From Urbifossiella limnaea (GTDB taxonomy: Bacteria; Planctomycetota; Planctomycetia; Gemmatales; Gemmataceae), in NCBI RefSeq assembly GCF_007747215.1, contig NZ_CP036273.1, forward strand, positions 310,001-374,000: a stretch of 64,000 bases of DNA, written 5' to 3'. The translations under genes and the position numbers were made by a program. The notes beneath the pieces were generated by a model. The model did not search any database and was not told the origin of the DNA. It saw only the letters and a list, made by a program, of their open reading frames with translations. Positions 28,261-36,486 of this stretch are shown here, one piece after another (positions within the stretch are counted from its first letter, which is position 1; each line of letters opens with the position of its first letter).

Positions 28261-29424
28261 TCACTGCGCCAGGCTCTCGCCCACGCAGCAGGCGGCGCAG
28301 CACGGGCACGCCCCCGAGCCCTTCGGGCCGAACAGCGCGGCGAACTGCGCCGCCGGCAGCAGCCGCGGCCGGCCGCCCGGCACGCGCTCCACCACTTGCG
28401 CCGTCACCCACTCGTCGGTCACGCCCGGCAGGTCGAGCCACGCCCGCCGCGCCAGCGCCGCCGCGTCCGTCGAGGCGCCCAAGAGCTTCGCCTTCTGCAT
28501 GTCGGCGGCGGCCTGCTCGACGCTGCTCTTCCCGCGCGCCACGGCCGGCGTGTACTTCAGGTGCATCAGCGCCTGCGTGTTCACCTCGGCGGACGCGGCC
28601 ACGTACTTCTTCTCCACGCCCAGCTCGGCCGCCGCCTTCGGGTTCTCCTGCACCCACTTCGCCGCCTTCAGAATCGCCTTCGTCACCTTCGCCGCCGCGG
28701 CCGGGTGCTGCCGCGCGAACTCGCCGTTGACGAGGACGGCACAACAGTACTCGTCCGCGTAGGGGGCGTCGGTCGCCTGGTCGGCGAGGGTGCGGACGAC
28801 CCCCTGCCCCTCCAGGATGGTGCCGATCGGGTCGGCGGTGGCGATCGCGTCGAGCTCGCCGTCCTGGAGCCGCTTGCCGAGCAGGCCGGGGTCCATCGCC
28901 ACCCACGTCACCTGCCTCGCCTCCAGCGACGGGTCGATGCCGGCGGCGGCGAGCACCCGGCAGGCGAACATGTACGGCGGGCTGCCGATGTGCGTCGGCA
29001 CGCCGATCCGCCTCCCCTTCAGGTCCGCGGCCGTCTTGATCGCCGACGTGGGCGGCACCTGCACCCGCAGGCAGCCGGTGTGGACGCCGCCGGTGATCTT
29101 GATGTCGCTCCCCTTCTCGATCCCCTTGAGGGCGTACATCACGAGCGTGTGGTTGGCGTGGAACGTGCCGTTGGCGAGGCCCTCCCGCAGCCCGTCCCAG
29201 TCGGTGCGGACGATCTCCGTCTCGACCCCCTGCTCGGCGAACAGCCCGCGCTCCTGGGCGACGAAGATGGGCGCCTCGCAGGTGAGGCCGAGGTACGCGA
29301 CCTTGAGCTTGCCGGCGCCCGGCTCGCCGGGCGCGACCGACCCGCGCCCGCCGCACCCGGCCGGGACGAGGGCGAGACCGGCCGCCAGCAGGCATGCGAC
29401 GGCGAGCAACGGGCGGCGGGTCAT
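28261..29424 (-). CDS. ABC transporter substrate-binding protein with Cys-rich tail
   Basis: A 387-residue periplasmic binding protein of the SsuA/TauA/NMT1 family. The signal region ends VPAGC with Cys24 as a possible lipid anchor, although Pro at -3 makes the lipobox imperfect. The mature part begins KLKVAYLGLTCEAPIFVAQE, typical for the family, and includes DLKGRRIGVPTHIGSPPYMF. The C-terminus carries an unusual five-cysteine tail, ACPCCAACC, after GPKGSG; this is not a normal family feature. It lies between a small heptad-repeat gene and the permease gene and is probably co-transcribed with both. Confidence 0.87.
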   Translation of the reverse strand: MTRRPLLAVACLLAAGLALVPAGCGGRGSVAPGEPGAGKLKVAYLGLTCEAPIFVAQERGLFAEQGVETEIVRTDWDGLREGLANGTFHANHTLVMYALKGIEKGSDIKITGGVHTGCLRVQVPPTSAIKTAADLKGRRIGVPTHIGSPPYMFACRVLAAAGIDPSLEARQVTWVAMDPGLLGKRLQDGELDAIATADPIGTILEGQGVVRTLADQATDAPYADEYCCAVLVNGEFARQHPAAAAKVTKAILKAAKWVQENPKAAAELGVEKKYVAASAEVNTQALMHLKYTPAVARGKSSVEQAAADMQKAKLLGASTDAAALARRAWLDLPGVTDEWVTAQVVERVPGGRPRLLPAAQFAALFGPKGSGACPCCAACCVGESLAQ

Positions 29425-29455
29425 GACGGCGTCTCCGCGGGGGTGGACGGCGAAC

Positions 29456-29704
29456 TCACTTCTTCAGGATGGCCTTCTGGTTCTCCAGGATCGTCTCCTG
29501 GTTCTTCAGCACTCTGTCGAGCTTCTCCTGGTTGGCCAGGATGCTCTTCTGGTTCGCCTGGATCTTGTCCTGGTTCGCCAGCAGCTTCTCCAGCTTGGCC
29601 TGGTTGCCCTCGATCGTCTTCTGGTTGGCGATGATCGTCTCCTGGTTGGCGATGATCGTCTTCTGGTTCGCCAGGATGTCGTCTTCCTTGGCCACGGGCG
29701 TCAC
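29456..29704 (-). CDS. small heptad-repeat (ANQ) coiled-coil protein
   Basis: An 82-residue protein built almost entirely of a 7-residue repeat of the form I-x-A-N-Q-x-x (ILANQKT, IIANQET, IIANQKT, then IQANQKS, ILANQEK and others). Isoleucine or leucine occurs at the core positions and Asn-Gln at fixed positions, so a continuous coiled coil is expected. No signal peptide or membrane helix is seen. A GTG start with a GGAG ribosome-binding site fits; a second GTG three codons later is possible. It is 31 bp ahead of the binding-protein gene and so probably the first gene of the ABC operon. The function is unknown. Confidence 0.72.
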   Translation of the reverse strand: MTPVAKEDDILANQKTIIANQETIIANQKTIEGNQAKLEKLLANQDKIQANQKSILANQEKLDRVLKNQETILENQKAILKK

Positions 29705-29838
29705 TCCGGAGAGAGGTACGATCGGCCGGGGGCCGACCCGCCCCGTGCGGGCCGGTCCCTCCGGCGTAGTGTAAGGGTTCGTGCGTCAACGGGTCGAACT
29801 CGCCCCGCGCCGCGGGGGCGACCGTCGAACGGGCCGGC

Positions 29839-30249
29839 TCAGGACCGCGGCGGTCGCTCGGGCCGGAAGGGACGGGTGGCGGGGTCGAAGGCGAGTGGCG
29901 AGGTGAAGGCAGGGCCGACCCCGGCCGCCGGGGGCACGGGCTCGTGCGGGGCACGCACGGCCTGCTCGACCGGCGGCGTCGCCGGGGCCGCCGGGGCGAG
30001 CGGGATCGGGTCGCGGTGCCGGGAGCAGGACGGCCCGTGGCACGGCTCCGGGGGGTGGGCGGGTGTCGGCGAGTCGGCCGCGGTCGCCCCCGTGGGGGAG
30101 ACGATCACGACGTAGTCGCCGCAGCCGGCGCGGGCGTCCGGAGCGAGGAGCGCGACCGCCACGACGGCGAGGAAGGCCCCCCACCGCGGCGCCCGTCGGC
30201 TGTTCCGCCTCGCCCGTTCCGACACGACTCTCGCCCACGGGGTTGTCAC
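29839..30249 (-). CDS. short secreted Pro-rich hypothetical protein
   Basis: A 136-residue protein with Arg-rich N-terminus, a hydrophobic signal segment (WGAFLAVVAVALLAPDARA), and a mature part starting GCGDYVVIV followed by a Pro-rich, low-complexity tail with CHGPSCSRH. The signal peptide and the GCGDYV start of the mature chain support a real gene. The start codon is uncertain: a GTG at VTTPWARVV was chosen, but other starts are possible. No domain is recognised. It is divergent from the PP-loop gene. Confidence 0.5.
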   Translation of the reverse strand: MTTPWARVVSERARRNSRRAPRWGAFLAVVAVALLAPDARAGCGDYVVIVSPTGATAADSPTPAHPPEPCHGPSCSRHRDPIPLAPAAPATPPVEQAVRAPHEPVPPAAGVGPAFTSPLAFDPATRPFRPERPPRS

Positions 30250-30287
30250 CCGCGCGGCGCGGGTGATGTGGTCACCAGGAATACGCC

Positions 30288-30293
30288 TATCAT
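30288..30293 (+). promoter_or_regulatory. candidate -10 box of the PP-loop / radical SAM / flavoprotein operon
   Basis: TATCAT, 75 bp before the first ATG, in an AT-rich patch after GC-rich sequence. It matches the recurrent TA(T/C)NAT box in this window. No clear -35 is seen. Confidence 0.4.
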
Positions 30294-30368
30294 GACCGCA
30301 ACGGCCCGCCGAGGCAACCGCCATCCGGCGCGAAGTCGCCACCGGCCGCCCTCCCGCCGAGCCCCGCG

Positions 30369-31703
30369 ATGCCCCGCACCGTCCCGCTCTCGCGCGTCAT
30401 CGACCTCACCGACCCCGCCGGCAACCGCGTCTACAACATGACCGTGGACGAGGCCCGCGCCCTCGTCGCCGCCGGCGACGCCGACGCGGTCCGCCGCATC
30501 GACGGCGAGTTCGCCCTGGTCGGCCAGCAGGGCAAGAGCGTGCTGATGGCCCGCACCATCGGCCGGCTGCTCCGCTACTTCATCGCCAAGTTCCGCGACG
30601 GCCCTATCCTCATCGTCGCCGACCGCATCGACGCCATCCGCGCCGAGCTCGACGCCCACGGCCTCGGCGACCAGTTCCACCCGTCATACACCCGCATGGT
30701 GCCGGCGCACCACGTCGTGCGGATCGAGCTCGTCGGCTGCCCCGACCCGAACCCGACGTACACCCGCTTCTTCGCCCCCGAACGGAACAGCCAGCCGGCC
30801 GACCCGGCGGCGATCGGCGAGCGCTACGTCGGCGCCGCGTTCGCCGAAATCACCCGCTGGCTCGACCGCGTCCCGGCGCACGAGCCGATCGGCGTGTGCT
30901 TCTCCGGCGGCGTCGACAGCGGGGCCGTGTTCCTGCTGACGTACCACGCGCTGCTGACCCGCGGCGACAGCCCGGCCCGGCTGAAGGCGTTCACCCTCGC
31001 GGTGGACGGCGGCGGCCCCGACCTGGCGCAGGCCCGCGACTTCCTCGGCCGCCTCGGGCTGGAGTTGTTCCTCGAACCGATCCCCGTCCGCGGCGCCGAC
31101 ATCGCCATCGAGGACGCCGTCCGGGTGATCGAGGACTACAAGCCGCTGGACGTGCAATCCGGCGCGATGGCGCTGGCGCTGTGCCGCGGCGTGCGCGCCC
31201 GCTACCCCGAGTGGCGCTACCTGCTCGACGGCGACGGCGGCGACGAGAACCTGAAGGACTACCCGATCGAGGACAACCCCGAGCTGACGATCCGCAGCGT
31301 GCTGAACAACCTGATGCTGTACCAGGAGGGCTGGGGCGTCGGGGCCATCAAGCACTCGCTGACGTACTCCGGCGGCCAGAGCCGGGGCTACGCCCGCACC
31401 TACGCGCCGCTGGCGGTGACGGGGTTCGTCGGGCTCAGCCCGTTCGTGTGCCCGGCGGTCATCGCCGTGGCCGAGGGCATCCCGTTCATCGAACTCACCG
31501 GCTGGGACCACGACCGGCTGTACGACCTGAAGGGGGCGGTGGTGGCCGCGGGGGTGAAGGCGGTGACGGGGCTGGAGCTGCCGGTGTTCCCGAAGCGCCG
31601 CTTCCAGCACGGGGCGGCGGACCGGCCGGCGGAGCTGTTCCCGGCCGGCGCGGCGGCCTACCGGCGGGCGTACCAGCGGGTGTACGAGGCGGCGGGGGCG
31701 TGA
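30369..31703 (+). CDS. asparagine synthetase-like PP-loop amide ligase
   Basis: A 444-residue protein related to AsnB and to beta-lactam-synthetase-like enzymes. The C-terminal synthetase domain has the PP-loop SGGVDS at residues 179-184 and LLDGDGGDENLKDYP, the family's acidic ATP-Mg segment. The N-terminal 130 residues resemble a decayed glutaminase domain (RIDGEFALVGQQGKSVLMAR), but the catalytic Cys at position 2 is absent, so it cannot use glutamine in the usual way. It may activate a carboxylate by adenylation and join it to an amine. It is the first of three genes that overlap by 4 bp, so the product is likely made together with the radical SAM enzyme and flavoprotein. Confidence 0.82.
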   Translation: MPRTVPLSRVIDLTDPAGNRVYNMTVDEARALVAAGDADAVRRIDGEFALVGQQGKSVLMARTIGRLLRYFIAKFRDGPILIVADRIDAIRAELDAHGLGDQFHPSYTRMVPAHHVVRIELVGCPDPNPTYTRFFAPERNSQPADPAAIGERYVGAAFAEITRWLDRVPAHEPIGVCFSGGVDSGAVFLLTYHALLTRGDSPARLKAFTLAVDGGGPDLAQARDFLGRLGLELFLEPIPVRGADIAIEDAVRVIEDYKPLDVQSGAMALALCRGVRARYPEWRYLLDGDGGDENLKDYPIEDNPELTIRSVLNNLMLYQEGWGVGAIKHSLTYSGGQSRGYARTYAPLAVTGFVGLSPFVCPAVIAVAEGIPFIELTGWDHDRLYDLKGAVVAAGVKAVTGLELPVFPKRRFQHGAADRPAELFPAGAAAYRRAYQRVYEAAGA

Positions 31704-31708
31704 CCGGC

Positions 31709-32614
31709 ATGACCCACCCGCTGCCGACCGACGACTGGGTGCTCGCCCGCCGGCCGCCGCGCAACGCCGTCGCCGCCGACCGGCCGTATGCGTTCCTGGT
31801 CGAGCCCGAGCCCGCCGCCGACGGCCGGCTCGTCGACGTCGCCACGCTGTTCCTCAGCAACCGCGAGTGCCCGTTCCGCTGCGTCATGTGCGACCTGTGG
31901 AAGAACACGCTCGCCGAGTCCGTCGCCCCCGGCCAGATACCCGAGCAGATTCGCTGGGCGCTCGCGCAGCTGCCGGCGGCACACCACCTGAAGCTGTACA
32001 ACGCCGGCAGCTTCTTCGACCCGCGCGCCGTCCCGCCCGCCGACTACGCCGCCATCGCACGCCTCGCGGCGCCGTTCGAGCGCGTCGTGGTCGAGTGTCA
32101 CCCGCGGCTCGTCGGCCGGCGCTGCTTCGAGTTTCAGGCGCTGCTCGCGGGCCAGTTCGAGGTGGCGATGGGGCTCGAAACCGTCCACCCCGACGTGCTG
32201 CCGCGGCTGAACAAGGGGATGACTCTCGCCGACTTCACCCGCGCGGCCGCCGACCTCCGCGCGGCCGGCGCCGCGGTGCGGGCGTTCATCCTGGTGCGGC
32301 CGCCGTTCCTGACCGACGCCGAGGGGCTGGAGTGGGCCAAGCGGTCGCTCGACTTCGCGTTCGCCGCCGGGGCCGAGTGCTGTAGCCTGATCCCCACGCG
32401 CGCCGGCAACGGCGCGATGGAAGAACTCGCGGCGCAGGGCCACTTCGCGCCGCCGTCGCTCGACGCGGTGGAAGCAGCCTTCGAGTACGGCCTGGGGCTG
32501 CGGGCCGGCCGCGTGTTCGTGGACCTGTGGGACATCGGCACGCCGGGCGCCGACGCGGCGCGCGTGGCCCGGCTCGGCCGCATGAACCTGTCGCAGAAGG
32601 TGGAAGCCCCGTGA
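31709..32614 (+). CDS. radical SAM enzyme of unknown specificity
   Basis: A 301-residue protein with the [4Fe-4S] cluster motif CPFRCVMC (Cys54, Cys58, Cys61) directly followed by DLWKN. Later segments of the barrel include LKLYNAGSFFDPRA, VVVECHPRLV, MGLETVHPDVLPRLNKGMT, and AFILVRPPFL. It lacks SPASM-type extra cysteine clusters and the TRAM/B12 domains of MiaB or methylthiotransferases. A GTG nine bases upstream (31700) overlaps the previous stop by 4 bp and may be the true start. Sequence style is near the TIGR01210-like group. The substrate is unknown; genomic pairing with a PP-loop ligase and a flavoprotein suggests a shared pathway. Confidence 0.83.
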   Translation: MTHPLPTDDWVLARRPPRNAVAADRPYAFLVEPEPAADGRLVDVATLFLSNRECPFRCVMCDLWKNTLAESVAPGQIPEQIRWALAQLPAAHHLKLYNAGSFFDPRAVPPADYAAIARLAAPFERVVVECHPRLVGRRCFEFQALLAGQFEVAMGLETVHPDVLPRLNKGMTLADFTRAAADLRAAGAAVRAFILVRPPFLTDAEGLEWAKRSLDFAFAAGAECCSLIPTRAGNGAMEELAAQGHFAPPSLDAVEAAFEYGLGLRAGRVFVDLWDIGTPGADAARVARLGRMNLSQKVEAP

Positions 32615-34089
32615 CGCGGCTCGACTGCGATCTCGTCGTACTCGGCTCCGGCTTCGGCGGCACGCTGCTGGCGATCGTGGCGCGATCGCTGGGCCTGTCG
32701 GTGGCGGTGGTCGAGCGCGGCACGCACCCGCGGTTCGCCATCGGCGAATCATCGACGCCGCTGGCCGACTTCAAGCTCGCCCGCATCGCCGACCGGTTCG
32801 GCCTCGACTGGTTGCGGCCGCTGGCGAAGTACGGCCCGTGGAAGGCGACGTACCCGCACCTCAGCTGCGGGCTGAAGCGCGGGTTCAGCTTCTTCCGCCA
32901 CCGGGCCGGCGAGTCGTTCGCGCCCGCCGAGGGGAACGCGAACGCCCTCATCGTCGCCGCCAGCCCGACGGACGCCACCGCCGACACGCACTGGTACCGC
33001 CCCGACTTCGACGCCCACCTCGTCGAGCGCGCCGTTGCCGCAGGCGCGCACTACCTCGACCGCTGCGAGGTTCACACACTTCGGCACACCAAGCCCGGTT
33101 GGGAAATCGAAGGGGCGCGGCCCGATGGCGCGGTGAGCGTCCGCGCCGGCCTGCTGATCGACGCCACCGGCACCGGGCAGGCGCTCGCCGAAGCGCTGAA
33201 GCTGGAGGCGGTCGATCCCGCGCAGCTGCGGACGCGGTCGCGCGCCCTCTACTCGCACTTCCGCGGCGTGGCCCACTGGCACGACGTGCTCGGCCCGGCG
33301 GCCACCGCCGACCACCCGTTCCCGTGCGACGCCGCGGCCCTGCACCAGATCATCGACGGCGGCTGGATGTGGGTGCTGCGGTTCGAGAACGGCATCACCA
33401 GCGCCGGCTTCTCGCTCGACCCCGACCGCCACCCGGTCCGGCCGGGCGAGTCGCCGGACGCGGAGTGGCGGCGGCTGCTCGACACGTACCCGTCGCTGGC
33501 GCGGCAGTTCGCCGACGCGGTGCCGACGCGGCCGCTGGTGCGCACGGGCCGGTTGCAGCGCCGCCTCACCCGCGCGGCCGGCCCCGACTGGGCGCTGCTG
33601 CCGCACGCCGCGGGCTTCCTCGACGCCTGGCTCAGCCCCGGCATCGCGCAGACGCTGTACGCGGTGAACCGGCTCGCCAACGTCCTGGCCGACGAGCCGG
33701 CCGCGCGCGCGCGCCGGCTGGCGGGCTACGGCGACGCGGTGCTGCGCGAGCTGGCGTGGGTGGACGAGATCACCGGGACGTGCTTCGAGTGCCTCGACCG
33801 CTTCCCGGTGCTGGCGACGGCGGTGATGGTGTACTTCACCGCGGCGATTTACTGTGAGGAGCGCGAGCGCCGCGGCGAGGCCGGGCCGGACGAGGGGTTC
33901 CTGCTCGCCGACCACCCGGAGTACCGCGCCGCCGCGGCGAAGTTGTTCGCGGCGGCGCGGACGACGGCGGACGCGGACGCGTTCCTCGCCGCCGCCCGCC
34001 GCGCGCTGGAGCCGTACAACTCGTGCGGCCTGTGCGACCCGCGGCGGCGGAACATGTACCCGTACACCGCGTCGCACGCCGCCCGGTAG
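32611..34089 (+). CDS. flavin-dependent oxidoreductase, halogenase-like
   Basis: A 492-residue FAD enzyme. The FAD-binding G-x-G-x-x-G is at residues 12-17 (GSGFGG), followed by the glutamate strand VAVVERG and the segment PRFAIGESSTPLADF, typical of tryptophan-halogenase-like and geranylgeranyl-reductase-like flavoproteins. The halogenase GWxWxIP motif is only partly kept (GGWMWVL), so halogenation is doubtful. The C-terminus has a conserved-looking CGLC pair (YNSCGLCDPRRRNMYPY). The GTG start overlaps the radical SAM stop by 4 bp. It probably oxidises or reduces the product of the two upstream enzymes. It ends 5 bp before the convergent esterase gene. Confidence 0.83.
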   Translation: MTRLDCDLVVLGSGFGGTLLAIVARSLGLSVAVVERGTHPRFAIGESSTPLADFKLARIADRFGLDWLRPLAKYGPWKATYPHLSCGLKRGFSFFRHRAGESFAPAEGNANALIVAASPTDATADTHWYRPDFDAHLVERAVAAGAHYLDRCEVHTLRHTKPGWEIEGARPDGAVSVRAGLLIDATGTGQALAEALKLEAVDPAQLRTRSRALYSHFRGVAHWHDVLGPAATADHPFPCDAAALHQIIDGGWMWVLRFENGITSAGFSLDPDRHPVRPGESPDAEWRRLLDTYPSLARQFADAVPTRPLVRTGRLQRRLTRAAGPDWALLPHAAGFLDAWLSPGIAQTLYAVNRLANVLADEPAARARRLAGYGDAVLRELAWVDEITGTCFECLDRFPVLATAVMVYFTAAIYCEERERRGEAGPDEGFLLADHPEYRAAAAKLFAAARTTADADAFLAAARRALEPYNSCGLCDPRRRNMYPYTASHAAR

Positions 34090-34094
34090 GCCCG

Positions 34095-35183
34095 CTACTG
34101 CGCGCCCTTCGCCGCGTACCCGCGCCACGTCCACTCGATCGCGTGCGGCAGGAACCGCCCCTGGGCCTTGCCGTCGCAGTGGCCCGACCCGCGGCAGAAC
34201 AGGTACTGGTACTCGTACCCCTTCGCCTTCAGCGCCGTCGCCATGCGGTGGTTCGCCGCCACCCAGTCGTGCATGTTGTCGCGCATCACGTTCGGGTTCA
34301 GCAGGTCGCGGTCGCCGACCTGGATGAACAGCCGGATCGGCTTCTTCGGCTCCTTCGGGATGAGCGTCTCGTGGAAGCCCCACGCCCCGTCCGGGTACTT
34401 CGGGTCGAACGGCCACGCCTGGTTGACGAACGTGCCCGAGGTGGTGAGCGCCCGGCGGTACAGGTCGGTGCGGAACCACGCCATGATGAGCGCGCACGAC
34501 CCGCCGGAGCTGCACCCCATCGCCGCCCGGCCGTCGGGGTCCTTGGTCAGCTTCACGCCGCAGGTCTTCTCGACGCGCGGCAGCACCTCGTCCTCGATGT
34601 ACGTGGCGTAGTCGCCGTTCATGTTGTCGTACTCCTTGCCGCGCTCGTGCCCCTGCGCGTCGCCGCCGCCGTTGGCGATGGAGATGAGGATGATCGGCGG
34701 GATCCGCTTCTGGTGGATGAGGTTGTCGAGGATGGTCTTGTACCCGTTGGCGTGGCCGGGGCCGTCGTGCACGACCATGAACGGCGCCGCCGTGCCCGGC
34801 TGGTACTGCGCCGGGACGTACACGCCGACCGCCCGCTTGTAGTCGATCGGGTGCGTCTCGACGACCAGCGTCTTGGGGTTGGTCGGGTCCACCTTGCCGA
34901 ACACCTTGCGGGCGATGCCGGGGTTGAACAGCTTCGTCTCCTTCGAGTCGATGACGAACTGCTGCACCTTCCCCTCGGGCACGCCGTCGGCCTTCTTGCG
35001 CTCCGGGGCGGTGACGTAGTCCGGCCCGATGACGAAGTTGTCGTAGGCGTCGAGCGGCGGGAGTTCGCCCTTGCCGAGCGTCTTGAACGGCGGGGCGCCC
35101 TTGTCGTCGGGGCTGCGGGTCGGCGGCTGCGCGACGGCGAGGCCGGCGGCGGCGAGGAGGAGCAGTGCGGCGAGGCGGGACAT
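34095..35183 (-). CDS. secreted esterase (alpha/beta hydrolase, enterochelin-esterase-like)
   Basis: A 362-residue exported hydrolase with signal peptide (about residues 1-18, ending AVAQ). The nucleophile elbow is GCSSGGS, within AAMGCSSGGSCALIMAW; likely acid and base are in QVGDRDLLN and GSGHCDGK. A typical strand with oxyanion region is PFMVVHDGPGHANGYK. The family cleaves esters, including those of sugars or siderophores; no siderophore genes are nearby. It is convergent with the halogenase-like gene. Confidence 0.87.
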   Translation of the reverse strand: MSRLAALLLLAAAGLAVAQPPTRSPDDKGAPPFKTLGKGELPPLDAYDNFVIGPDYVTAPERKKADGVPEGKVQQFVIDSKETKLFNPGIARKVFGKVDPTNPKTLVVETHPIDYKRAVGVYVPAQYQPGTAAPFMVVHDGPGHANGYKTILDNLIHQKRIPPIILISIANGGGDAQGHERGKEYDNMNGDYATYIEDEVLPRVEKTCGVKLTKDPDGRAAMGCSSGGSCALIMAWFRTDLYRRALTTSGTFVNQAWPFDPKYPDGAWGFHETLIPKEPKKPIRLFIQVGDRDLLNPNVMRDNMHDWVAANHRMATALKAKGYEYQYLFCRGSGHCDGKAQGRFLPHAIEWTWRGYAAKGAQ

Positions 35184-35290
35184 ACCGGCTCCGGGAGGGG
35201 TAGCGGGTGCTCGGACGGCACCCGGGCGTGCGCGGGTAGCTTATTCACGCCCCGCCGCACCGGCCGGCGACCGCGGCACCGCCGGCGTGG

Positions 35291-35296
35291 TATCAT
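35291..35296 (+). promoter_or_regulatory. candidate -10 box of the YHS-like gene
   Basis: GGTATCAT with hexamer TATCAT, 55 bp before the ATG; CGGAGG at 35339-35344 is the ribosome-binding site. Confidence 0.4.
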
Positions 35297-35351
35297 TCGA
35301 CCGGACGTCACACGGGTGTCGAGAACGAGACACACCCGCCGGAGGCCTCAC

Positions 35352-36407
35352 ATGACCCGCCCCGCCCTCGTCCTCGCCGCGCTCGCCGCCGGCGCCCTGC
35401 CGGCCCGCCCGGACACGCCGCCGCCCGTGCTGGCGCTGACCGGCCTCGACCCCGTCGCCCTGGCGGCCGGCACCGAGACGCCGGGCAAGGAGGGCATCGA
35501 GGCCACCTACGGGCGGTTCACGTACCGGTTCGCCAGCGAGGCGAACAAGGCCGCGTTCCTGGCCCGGCCGGGCGAGCGCGCCGTCCAGTTCGGCGGCGCC
35601 TGCGGCCGGATGGGGCCGTTCAGCGGCACCGGCAACCCGGCCCGATTCCACGTCCACGACGGCCGCATCTACCTCTTCGCCTCGGAGGCCTGCCGCGACT
35701 CGTTCAAGCGCGACCCGGACAAGCACGTCGAGCAGCCGAACCCGGCCCCGCAGGGGACCGCCGACGAGAAGGCCCGCGGCGCCCGGCTGGTCGAGCGGGC
35801 GCTCGACGGCTTCGGCGGGGCGAAGGCCGTGGACGCCCTCCGCACCCTCTCCCGCGTCGAGAAGGTCGTCTACACCCAGGGCGGCACGGAGACGGCCGGC
35901 ACCGCCCGGAGCGTCTGGGCGTTCCCCGACGCGGTGCGGACCGAGGAGAGCTTCGGCACGCCCTACGGCCACGTGGTGACGCGGGACGGCGGGTTCGAGT
36001 TCCTGGGGCAGAAGGACTGGGCGCTCGAGCCGGCGATGCGCGCCGACGCCTGGCGGCGGGCGCTGCGCGAGCCGCTGGTGCTGCTGCGGAACCGCGCCGC
36101 GCCGGGGTTCGTGGCCGTGGCCCGCGGCCCGAACACCGTCGAGGTGGCCCTCGCCGGCGCCACCTCCACCTGGACCCTCGACGAGAAGACCGGCCGGGTG
36201 GTGCGGGCCGAGTTCCGGGCGCGCCGCGGCACGGTCGGCGACAACGCGGTCGTGTTCGCCGACTTCCGGGCCGTGAACGGCGTCGTGCTGCCGCACAAGC
36301 GGACCGAGTCGTTCGACGGCAAGGAGATCACCGCCCCGGCGCGGCGCGTCGAGGCGCTGGAGGCGAACGGCGAGGTGAAGGCCGAGCTGTTCGTGCGGCC
36401 CAAGTGA
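35352..36407 (+). CDS. secreted protein with two YHS/TRASH-like segments
   Basis: A 351-residue exported protein (signal peptide about residues 1-19). Two segments resemble YHS domains, small metal-binding modules: LTGLDPVALAAGTETPGKEG...YRFASEANKAAF, and FHVHDGRIYLFASEACRDSFKRDP. The cysteines expected in metal-binding versions are only partly present (one in EACRDSF). The C-terminal 200 residues look like an outer-membrane-lipoprotein-sorting or DUF-type beta structure (ALDGFGGAKAVDALRTLSRV...). The role is unknown. The ATG follows a good ribosome-binding site. Confidence 0.7.
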   Translation: MTRPALVLAALAAGALPARPDTPPPVLALTGLDPVALAAGTETPGKEGIEATYGRFTYRFASEANKAAFLARPGERAVQFGGACGRMGPFSGTGNPARFHVHDGRIYLFASEACRDSFKRDPDKHVEQPNPAPQGTADEKARGARLVERALDGFGGAKAVDALRTLSRVEKVVYTQGGTETAGTARSVWAFPDAVRTEESFGTPYGHVVTRDGGFEFLGQKDWALEPAMRADAWRRALREPLVLLRNRAAPGFVAVARGPNTVEVALAGATSTWTLDEKTGRVVRAEFRARRGTVGDNAVVFADFRAVNGVVLPHKRTESFDGKEITAPARRVEALEANGEVKAELFVRPK

Positions 36408-36444
36408 CCCGGGCGAACGGCGCGACGCCGGCCCGCCGGCGGGG

Positions 36445-36450
36445 TATGAT
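36445..36450 (+). promoter_or_regulatory. candidate -10 box of the zinc-ribbon / rluA-type pair
   Basis: GGTATGAT with hexamer TATGAT, 36 bp before the ATG of the zinc-ribbon gene; GGGAGG follows as ribosome-binding site. Confidence 0.4.
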
Positions 36451-36486
36451 TCCTCCGGAGCGACCGGCAAACCCTGGGAGGCGAGC

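Noticed and set aside
32611-34089. Calling the flavoprotein a tryptophan halogenase
   Set aside because: The GWxWxIP motif is only partly kept (GGWMWVL), so the catalytic reaction is uncertain.
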